A stretch of DNA of 6,571 nt from Pseudomonadota bacterium (GTDB lineage: Bacteria > Pseudomonadota > Alphaproteobacteria > Caulobacterales > Caulobacteraceae), in contig JAEXJH010000071.1 of the NCBI GenBank assembly GCA_023445955.1, positions 1 to 6,571 on the forward strand, in the 5' to 3' direction. Made by a program: the position numbers and the translations under genes. Below the pieces are notes generated by a model. It was not told where the DNA came from. It searched no databases and saw only the letters and a list, made by a program, of their open reading frames with translations. Of the stretch, positions 1-5,253 are shown piece by piece. How positions within the stretch are numbered: the stretch's first letter is position 1; every line of letters starts with the position of its first letter.

Positions 1-146
1 CTCTGGGCCAGCGCGACCGAGCCGCTGGCCATCCCGACGCCGAGCGCGATGATCGAAAGCGTCAGCCGAGAAACGCTGTCCTGAAGCGCGCGGCGCGCAT
101 CGCGCGGCGCGGCGGTCCGATGATGGAATTGCCGATGGATCGCCAT
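1..146 (-). CDS. N-terminal fragment of an exported protein, possibly a TonB-dependent receptor
   Basis: Only the first 48 codons lie in the window; the gene continues past position 1. The ATG at 146-144 is chosen because GGGAGGGG (161-154) sits 7 bases upstream, the strongest Shine-Dalgarno site in the window. The translation has a long basic, His/Arg-rich N-region (residues 1-28). A hydrophobic stretch around residues 30-45 (LTLSIIALGVGMASGSVALA) follows, ending in ALAQ, a plausible signal peptidase I site. It is therefore probably sent through Sec to the periplasm or outer membrane. Long leaders ending in ALAQ are common on TonB-dependent receptors of Caulobacterales and Sphingomonadales, but no mature domain is visible, so this identity is a guess. 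It lies on the same strand as the efflux genes and has its own leader region, so it may be separately expressed. Confidence 0.6.
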   Translation of the reverse strand, partial: MAIHRQFHHRTAAPRDARRALQDSVSRLTLSIIALGVGMASGSVALAQ

Positions 147-265
147 TTTGGATCCCCTCCCTTTTTATTTTATCGACCGTGCGAGCGATCGGTGATGGGG
201 ACGTTAGGTCTTGTTGCTGTCAGTAACCTTTCACTGGCCGTGGGCTGTTCGACTTGAGCGCCGTA
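147..265 (-). promoter_or_regulatory. Intergenic leader with AT-rich tract and imperfect dyad
   Basis: This 119-base gap separates the MlaA-family stop from the next gene on the same strand. It holds an AT-rich tract (162-172), unusual in this GC-rich window. Next to it is an imperfect inverted repeat at 172-196: ATC-ACCG against CGGT-GAT with one bulged G and a loop of about 10 bases. On the minus strand the tract gives TAAAAT, which could act as a -10 element, but there is no good -35 at 17 bases. The dyad could be an operator or a leader hairpin. It is not a clear intrinsic terminator for the upstream operon, because the bases after it on the minus strand are A-rich rather than T-rich. A promoter for the left gene is likely somewhere here, but I cannot place it. 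Confidence 0.35.
154..161 (-). promoter_or_regulatory. Strong Shine-Dalgarno site of the left-edge exported gene
   Basis: The minus strand reads GGGAGGGG here, 7 bases before the ATG at 146-144. It fixes the start of the partial exported gene. It is much stronger than any ribosome site in the efflux operon, where starts are coupled through overlaps. Confidence 0.7.
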
Positions 266-1084
266 TCAGAAGTCTGGAAGTATCTCGGCCTGGCCCGTCG
301 CCTCGCGGACGACCGCGCTGCGATGCTGGAGATAGGCCGACCGCAGGCTCGCATACGGATCGGTGGCGTCGTCCAGCGTGCGAAGGTTTCGATCGAATTT
401 GCTGCGGGCGTTCAACAGGTTCGCGCCCAGGCGGACTGCGCCGAACGTCGTCCTGTGGCCACCTCCGATCTTGGTCACGGGATCCGTGGCGATGTCGACC
501 AGGCGACCGGCGGCGTCGCGAACGGTCAGGGGGCCGAGCACGGGAAGGTACAGGTAGGGGCCGGGGTTGGTCCCGTACCGGCCCAGCGTCTGCCCGAAGT
601 CGCTGCGGTGGTAGGGCAAGCCCATCCTGTCGGCGACATCGAACAGGCCCAGCACGCCGGCGGAGGAATTGATCACGAACCGCGACGTGGCGGTCCCCGC
701 CCGGCGAGCATGACCCTGAGCGAGATCGTTCAGTACCGTGCGGGGTTCGCCAAGGTTGGTGAGGACGGCGTCGACCCTCGCGCGAGCGCTGGCGGGCGCG
801 ACGGCCATATAGGCGTGAGCGATCGGCCCGAGAACCGCGCGGTCCAGAGCCATTCCCAGGCCGAAGCTCGCACGATTGACGCGCTGGAAAGGGTCGTTCA
901 CCGCCGCCTCGTAGTCGGGCTGATCCGTGACCGGCTGGTCAACGACCGGCGGGACAGGCGGGGGCACTTGGGCCGCCGCACCCGTCGCGATGGCGGAGCT
1001 CAGAAGCAGTCCCAGCGCGCAGCGCCTGCCGATCGCGCGGGCGGTAGAGCGCTGTGTGGAGGCAGGCGAAGGAGATACAGGCAT
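266..1084 (-). CDS. mlaA: MlaA/VacJ-family outer-membrane lipid asymmetry protein, non-lipoprotein form
   Basis: Family members sit in the outer membrane and pass misplaced outer-leaflet phospholipids to the periplasmic MlaC carrier for return to the inner membrane. From the ATG at 1084 the protein has 272 residues. It shows the family blocks in order: NDPFQRVNR (63-71), LGEPRTVLNDLAQG (111-124), SRFVINSSAGVLGLFDVA (134-151), FGQTLGRYGTNPGPY (163-177) and DPYASLRSAY (242-251). The leader (about 1-38) has an RR pair before the hydrophobic stretch and ends AAA|Q, a signal peptidase I type site. There is no lipobox cysteine, unlike E. coli MlaA. A proline-rich linker (VPPPVPPVV, 40-48) follows. 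The ATG is preferred because GGGA lies 7 bases upstream; an in-frame TTG at 1126 would add 14 residues but has no ribosome site. The gene lies 90 bases after the RND gene on the same strand and may be co-transcribed. No other mla genes are visible. Confidence 0.9.
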   Translation of the reverse strand: MPVSPSPASTQRSTARAIGRRCALGLLLSSAIATGAAAQVPPPVPPVVDQPVTDQPDYEAAVNDPFQRVNRASFGLGMALDRAVLGPIAHAYMAVAPASARARVDAVLTNLGEPRTVLNDLAQGHARRAGTATSRFVINSSAGVLGLFDVADRMGLPYHRSDFGQTLGRYGTNPGPYLYLPVLGPLTVRDAAGRLVDIATDPVTKIGGGHRTTFGAVRLGANLLNARSKFDRNLRTLDDATDPYASLRSAYLQHRSAVVREATGQAEILPDF

Positions 1085-1102
1085 GGCGTAGTCCCATCGC
1101 GG

Positions 1103-1134
1103 ATGACGCCGAAGCGTCGCCTTCAAATGACGCC
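1103..1134 (-). repeat. Direct repeat GGCGTCAT, two copies
   Basis: The octamer (minus strand GGCGTCAT) occurs at 1134-1127 and 1110-1103, 24 bases apart start to start, in the gap between the RND and MlaA-family genes. The downstream copy overlaps the 3' arm of the UUCG hairpin. It could be a paired protein-binding site or chance in GC-rich sequence. Confidence 0.3.
1105..1118 (-). promoter_or_regulatory. Intercistronic hairpin with C(UUCG)G tetraloop
   Basis: The minus-strand RNA reads GACGC-UUCG-GCGUC, a perfect 5-bp stem closed by the very stable cUUCGg tetraloop. It lies between the RND stop (1175) and the ATG at 1084, with its 3' edge 20 bases upstream of that ATG. No U tract follows, so it is unlikely to be an intrinsic terminator. 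It could protect the upstream message from 3' exonucleases or set the relative output of the two genes. If translation began at the TTG at 1126 this element would be coding, which is a small argument for the ATG. Confidence 0.45.
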
Positions 1135-1174
1135 GCGAGCGGGCGCGCTTCCCACCAGATTGCCGTGACCCCGG

Positions 1175-4100
1175 TCAGGCGGCCGGAGCCTCGCTGCGCG
1201 GCAGGGTCAGGCGCACCAGGATCGGCATGGCCAGCAACACCAGGGGATACTGCAGCAGCAGCCCCGCGATGATGGCGATGGCCAGCGGTTGCTGGATCCC
1301 CGAGCCCTGACCGATCGCCAGCGCCAGCGGGGCCAGGGTCAGGATCGCCGCCAGAGTGGTCATGGTGATCGGGCGCAGACGGTTGCGACTGGCCTCGCGC
1401 GTGGCCTGCGCCGCCGGCATGTGGCGACAGAGTTCCTCGAACTCCGAGACGTAGAAGATCGCCATCTCGGTGCCGATGCCGATGATCATGGTCATGCCCA
1501 TCAGTGCGGTGATGTTCAGGTCCACATGGGCCAGCCACAGAGCGGTGAACACGGCGGTGGTCGACAGCAGCGAGCAGCCGATGATGATCATCGCCAGCCA
1601 GAAGCGGCGATAGAGCATGAGCAGCAGGATCAGCTCGGCGATCAGGGCCGCGGCGAACACCTTCACCAGGCCCGAGAAGGCGATCTGCTGCTGCTGGTAG
1701 AGGCCGCCCAGCTCATAGCGCACGCCGGGCGCGAGAGCGCCGGGCTTGTCCAGCGCCTGGGTGACATCGGCGATGGTCGCGCCCATGCCCCGGCCCTGGA
1801 TGCGGCCGGTTACAGCGACCATGGGCTCCAGGTTCTCGCGGCTGATCTGCGGCTGGCCGGCGACGGGCACGATGGTGGCTACCCGCGACAGCGGGAAGAC
1901 ATGGCCATCGGTGGCGCGGATCGGCAGCTGGGCCAGGCGCGCCTGGCTGATCGTGACGGCGTCAGGCAGGCGCACTCGCACATCGACCGCCTTGCTGGCC
2001 TGGGCCAGGGTCGTTGCGGTGAGGCCGGTAAGAGCGGCCGACAGCTGGGTCTCGACCTCGGCGGGGGCGACGCCCTCCATGCCGGCCCGCACAGGATCGA
2101 CCTGGACGTCCAGCGCATCCCCGGCCAGGCGGACCCCGTCCTTGACCTCGATCACGCCGTTGATCTGGCCGATGACAGCGGCGACCTTCTTGGCCTGGCC
2201 GTACAGGATGTTCGGATCAGAAGCGTAGAGCTTGACCTCGATCGGTTGCGGCACGGCGGTCAGGTCGCCGATCAGATCTTCCATAAGCTGGGCGACCTCG
2301 ACTTCGACGCCGGGGACCTTGGTCGCGACCTCGCTGGCCACCGCGGCGGCGACCTCTTCGGTCGGCTTGCCGTGATGCGGCTTGAGGCGGACGAAATAGT
2401 CGCCGTGATAGCTCTGCCCCAGATTACCGCCCAGGCCCGCGCCCAGCCGGCGCGAGAAGGTCAGGACATCGGGATTGGCCTTCAGCAGCGCGTCGATCTG
2501 GCCGACCTGCCGCCCGGTCTCGTCCAGCGAGGTTCCCGGGGCGGTGAAGTAGTCCATGATGAAGCCGCCTTCGTCGACCTTGGGCATGAAGCCGGTCGAG
2601 ACGTGCGAGTAGCCGACATAGCCGACGATCAGCAACGGGACGAGCGCGGCGGCCAGCAGCCAGGGCCTGGCGTTCAGTCGGTCCAGGCCGGCGTCATGGA
2701 TCTGGGCGACGCGGCCTTCACCGGCCTCGCCGGGGTCGCGCCATGTGCTGAAGTCGACCAGCCAGCGGACCAGGATCGGCACGACGAACGCGCTCATCGC
2801 CCAGGAGATCAACAGGGCCGCGCCCATGGTCATCGACAGGGCCTTGGAGAAGGCTCCGGTCACGCCGCTGAGGAACGACAGAGGCACGAAGACGATCAGG
2901 GTGGCCAGGCTGGATCCGGTCAGCGGCGCCATGAACTCGCGGGCGGCCGGGATCACGGCCGCGTCGCCTGCCGGCTGGCCGTCCGCACCGATGGCGCCGG
3001 CGCGGCGGGCGATGTGCTCGACCATGACGATGACGTCGTCGATCAGCAGGCCGACCGCTGCTGCGATGCCGCCCAGGGTCATGATGTTGAAGCTCATTCC
3101 CAGGATGCTGAGCACCAGCACGGTGGCGGCCAGGGTGGCGGGCACGACGATGACGGCCACCAGGGTGACGCGCCAGCTGCGCAGGAACCACAGCAGCACC
3201 AGCGCGGCCAGCACCAGGCCGATCAGCACCGCATCGCGAACGCTGGCGACCGACTGCACCACCAGTTCGCTCTGGTCGTACCAGTTGACCAGCTTGACGC
3301 CGGGCGGGAGGGCCACGCCCGCCAGCTTCTGGCGAACCTCCTGGGCGATCTTGACGGCGTTGCCGTCGGGCTGCTCGTAGATGTTAAACAGCACGGCGGG
3401 GCGGCCGTCCTCGACGACGCGCTGCCATTGGACGGCGGCGCCGTTCTGCACGGTGGCGACGTCCCGCACCCGCACGATCCCGGCGGGGTCGCCTCGCACC
3501 AGGTTGTCGGCGACCTGTGCGGCGGTGTGGGCGCTGCGGTCGGCGACGACCAAAGAGAGGCGACCGCGATCCTGCACCTGACCCACGGCGCTCAGCACGT
3601 TGCCGGCCTTGATGGCCGCGGCCAGGTCGGTCATGGCCAGGCCATGGTCGGCCAGGCGATGCGGATCGGCCAGCACCTGGACCTCGGCGGTCTGCCCGCC
3701 CTGGACGCCGACGCGGGCCAGACCCGGGATCGATGAGAGCAGCGGGGTGATCTGGTAGCGCGCCAGGTCCTGCAGCGCGACGGGGTCGGCCGTGTCGGAC
3801 ACCAGGGCGTAGGAGATGATCGGGAAGACCGTCGGGTCCATCCGCCGGACGTTGTACTGCGCGCCCGCCGGCAGAGACGGCAGGATGCGAGCGACCGCTG
3901 AGTCCACCAGCAGCGTGCTGCTGACCATGTCGCGGCCCCAGCCGAAGTCGACCGAGATCTGGGCCGAGCCGCGGCTGGTGTCGGACCGCACGTCCAGCAC
4001 GCCCGGCACGGCGCGGATCGCTTCCTCGACGGGGCGAGTGACGGTCAGGGCCGTCTGGTCGGCCGGGCGGCTGCCGGCGTCCAGGTCGACGACCACGCGC

Positions 4101-4225
4101 GGGAACGACACCTGTGGGAACAGGCCGATGGGCAGGGCCGTGGCGGCGACGACGCCGGCCAGGGCCACCGCGATGGCGATCAGGATGAAGGCCCGCGATT
4201 GCGAGCGTAGCAGACGTTCCAGCAT
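1175..4225 (-). CDS. RND-family efflux transporter, CzcA/CusA-related inner-membrane pump
   Basis: This is the proton-driven inner-membrane subunit of a tripartite efflux pump. From the ATG at 4225 it has 1016 residues, normal for the family. The layout is two repeats of one TM helix, a large periplasmic loop and five more helices: TM1 about 12-34, loop 35-330, TM2-TM6 about 334-489, TM7 about 522-540, loop 541-852, TM8-TM12 about 854-1004. TM4 reads GLLIDDVIVMVEH with D396 and D397, as in AcrB-type pumps. At the AcrB Lys940 position in TM10 (GIGTEMAIFYV) there is E920, as in CusA. RLRPITMTTLA before TM11 is typical. The ATG is preferred over the adjoining GTG (4228) because GAGG lies 6 bases upstream of it. 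The start overlaps the adaptor stop. The class (metal or organic substrates) is unresolved; CzcC-like and CzcB-like partners point to the heavy-metal branch. Confidence 0.93.
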   Translation of the reverse strand: MLERLLRSQSRAFILIAIAVALAGVVAATALPIGLFPQVSFPRVVVDLDAGSRPADQTALTVTRPVEEAIRAVPGVLDVRSDTSRGSAQISVDFGWGRDMVSSTLLVDSAVARILPSLPAGAQYNVRRMDPTVFPIISYALVSDTADPVALQDLARYQITPLLSSIPGLARVGVQGGQTAEVQVLADPHRLADHGLAMTDLAAAIKAGNVLSAVGQVQDRGRLSLVVADRSAHTAAQVADNLVRGDPAGIVRVRDVATVQNGAAVQWQRVVEDGRPAVLFNIYEQPDGNAVKIAQEVRQKLAGVALPPGVKLVNWYDQSELVVQSVASVRDAVLIGLVLAALVLLWFLRSWRVTLVAVIVVPATLAATVLVLSILGMSFNIMTLGGIAAAVGLLIDDVIVMVEHIARRAGAIGADGQPAGDAAVIPAAREFMAPLTGSSLATLIVFVPLSFLSGVTGAFSKALSMTMGAALLISWAMSAFVVPILVRWLVDFSTWRDPGEAGEGRVAQIHDAGLDRLNARPWLLAAALVPLLIVGYVGYSHVSTGFMPKVDEGGFIMDYFTAPGTSLDETGRQVGQIDALLKANPDVLTFSRRLGAGLGGNLGQSYHGDYFVRLKPHHGKPTEEVAAAVASEVATKVPGVEVEVAQLMEDLIGDLTAVPQPIEVKLYASDPNILYGQAKKVAAVIGQINGVIEVKDGVRLAGDALDVQVDPVRAGMEGVAPAEVETQLSAALTGLTATTLAQASKAVDVRVRLPDAVTISQARLAQLPIRATDGHVFPLSRVATIVPVAGQPQISRENLEPMVAVTGRIQGRGMGATIADVTQALDKPGALAPGVRYELGGLYQQQQIAFSGLVKVFAAALIAELILLLMLYRRFWLAMIIIGCSLLSTTAVFTALWLAHVDLNITALMGMTMIIGIGTEMAIFYVSEFEELCRHMPAAQATREASRNRLRPITMTTLAAILTLAPLALAIGQGSGIQQPLAIAIIAGLLLQYPLVLLAMPILVRLTLPRSEAPAA

Positions 4226-4235
4226 CACTGACCTC
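4223..4235 (-). promoter_or_regulatory. Adaptor stop / RND start overlap with ribosome site
   Basis: The minus strand reads GAGGTCAGTGATG. TGA (4227-4225) ends the adaptor gene, and the ATG (4225-4223) shares its last base. The preceding GTG is also in frame. GAGG (4235-4232) is 6 bases from the ATG but only 3 from the GTG, so the ATG is the better start. The arrangement implies translational coupling, giving matched adaptor and pump levels. Confidence 0.7.
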
Positions 4236-5253
4236 GCCGCACGGCGTCGCCGTCGCTGACCTGATAGGCGCCGTCGACAATGATCGGCTGGGCGGCGCTC
4301 ATCGCGCCCTCGACCACGTCACCGGCGTCGGAGGTCAGCAGGATCTTCACGGGCACGGCCTTGGCCTTGCCTCCCGCTGTCTGGAAGACGCGGGCCGGAC
4401 CATTGGCGGTCACGACCGCAGCGTGAGGGACGACCCAGCCCGAGACCGTCCCGGTCTGGACGGCCGCCTGTATCGCTTCACCGGGCAACAACTGGCCGGC
4501 CGGGAATCCGATATCGATATCGACCAGGCGCGTGCGGGGATTGAGCGCGCTGTCGGCGCGGACCACGCGCCCGCTCAGCGAGGGGCCGCCGCTCAGGCGT
4601 CTGAGGCTGGCGGATTGGCCGACGGCGACGCCGCCTCGCTGAGCCGGATCGACACCGACCGTCACCACCAGGCCGTTTCCACGGGCGATCGTGATCAGCG
4701 GCGCGCCGGCGGTGGTGCGGTCACCCTGTGCTACCGGGACCGCTGTGACGATCCCGTCGAACGGCGCGGTGAAGGTGCGGATCGCCTGACCCGCGCCCTC
4801 GGCCCCGAGGGCGTCGAGGCTGGCGCGAGCGTCTGCGACGGCCTTGTCGGCCTGGGCTAGCTGGTCGGTCGTCGCCAGTTGCTGGGCCAGCAGCTGGGCG
4901 GTGTTGGCGCGCTGCTTCTGTGCAGCGGCCAGGCCGGCGGCCGCTTGCAGGTAGGCCCCGCGCGCGGTCGGGGCGACGGCGAAGGTGACGAGGGTCTGAC
5001 CCGCCTTGACCGCCGCGCCGGGCGTCGCCGACAGGCTGAGCACCTGTCCTGGCTGGGCGGAGCTGAGGGTCTGGGCGCCGTCGAGCGCGGCGCCGACCGT
5101 GCCGTAGGCGTCGACCGTGGCCGGCAGGCTCCCGCGCGTGGCGTTCACCGTGGTGACCGCCACGCTGGGCGTCGGTGGCGTAGTCGGCTTGGATTGACCG
5201 CAGCCGGCTAGCACCAGGGCGACGAGCGGGATAGCTGAGAGAGCGGCCCTCAT
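4225..5253 (-). CDS. Periplasmic adaptor lipoprotein (membrane fusion protein) of the RND pump
   Basis: This 342-residue HlyD/CzcB-type adaptor bridges the inner-membrane pump and the outer-membrane channel. A lipoprotein signal ends in the lipobox LAGC (Cys18), so the mature protein is probably lipid-anchored in the inner membrane. Domains follow the usual nested order: first half of the lipoyl domain (about 66-92, with PGAAVKAGQTLV), a short alpha-helical hairpin rich in Ala and Gln (about 97-150), second lipoyl half (160-190, TFTAPFDGIVTAVPVAQGD), beta-barrel (about 195-265, with NPRTRLVDIDI), and a membrane-proximal domain (about 271-340). The mature protein has only one Met (M318), one His (H277) and no Cys beyond the lipidated one, so there is no obvious metal-binding site of the CusB kind. 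The ATG overlaps the stop of the outer-membrane factor gene as ATGA and lacks a good Shine-Dalgarno site, which suggests coupled re-initiation. Confidence 0.92.
   Translation of the reverse strand: MRAALSAIPLVALVLAGCGQSKPTTPPTPSVAVTTVNATRGSLPATVDAYGTVGAALDGAQTLSSAQPGQVLSLSATPGAAVKAGQTLVTFAVAPTARGAYLQAAAGLAAAQKQRANTAQLLAQQLATTDQLAQADKAVADARASLDALGAEGAGQAIRTFTAPFDGIVTAVPVAQGDRTTAGAPLITIARGNGLVVTVGVDPAQRGGVAVGQSASLRRLSGGPSLSGRVVRADSALNPRTRLVDIDIGFPAGQLLPGEAIQAAVQTGTVSGWVVPHAAVVTANGPARVFQTAGGKAKAVPVKILLTSDAGDVVEGAMSAAQPIIVDGAYQVSDGDAVRRGQ
5250..5253 (-). promoter_or_regulatory. ATGA overlap coupling outer-membrane factor and adaptor genes
   Basis: The adaptor ATG (5253-5251) and the outer-membrane factor TGA (5252-5250) share two bases in ATGA. 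No strong ribosome site precedes it, so ribosomes finishing the channel gene probably re-initiate on the adaptor. Confidence 0.7.

Noticed and set aside
86..113. GCGC-rich palindromic run in the left partial gene
   Set aside because: It is explained by consecutive Ala/Arg codons in the basic N-region of the exported protein; there is no separate repeat unit.
172..265. Possible intrinsic terminator for the efflux-mlaA operon
   Set aside because: The weak stems (CAGT/ACTG near 220-235 and the bulged dyad at 172-196) are short, and no T tract follows on the minus strand. I cannot support a terminator.
1075..1090. Plus-strand AAGGAGATACAGGCATG that looks like a ribosome site and start
   Set aside because: The frame is ATG GCG TAG, only two codons, and it lies opposite the signal peptide of the MlaA-family gene. 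This is a chance match.
254..1168. 304-codon plus-strand open frame opposite the MlaA-family gene
   Set aside because: It is antisense to a gene with clear family motifs, has Arg/Gly-rich low-information composition, and has no ribosome site.
1289..3736. 815-codon plus-strand open frame opposite the RND gene
   Set aside because: It is fully antisense to a convincing RND transporter. Its composition (very rich in Gly, Asp, His, Gln and Arg, with no domains or membrane segments) is what the complement of GC-rich codons gives. It is a shadow frame.
3384..4280. 298-codon minus-strand frame across the adaptor/RND junction
   Set aside because: It is a shifted reading of the true genes, extremely rich in Arg, Pro and Gly, and has no recognisable domain.
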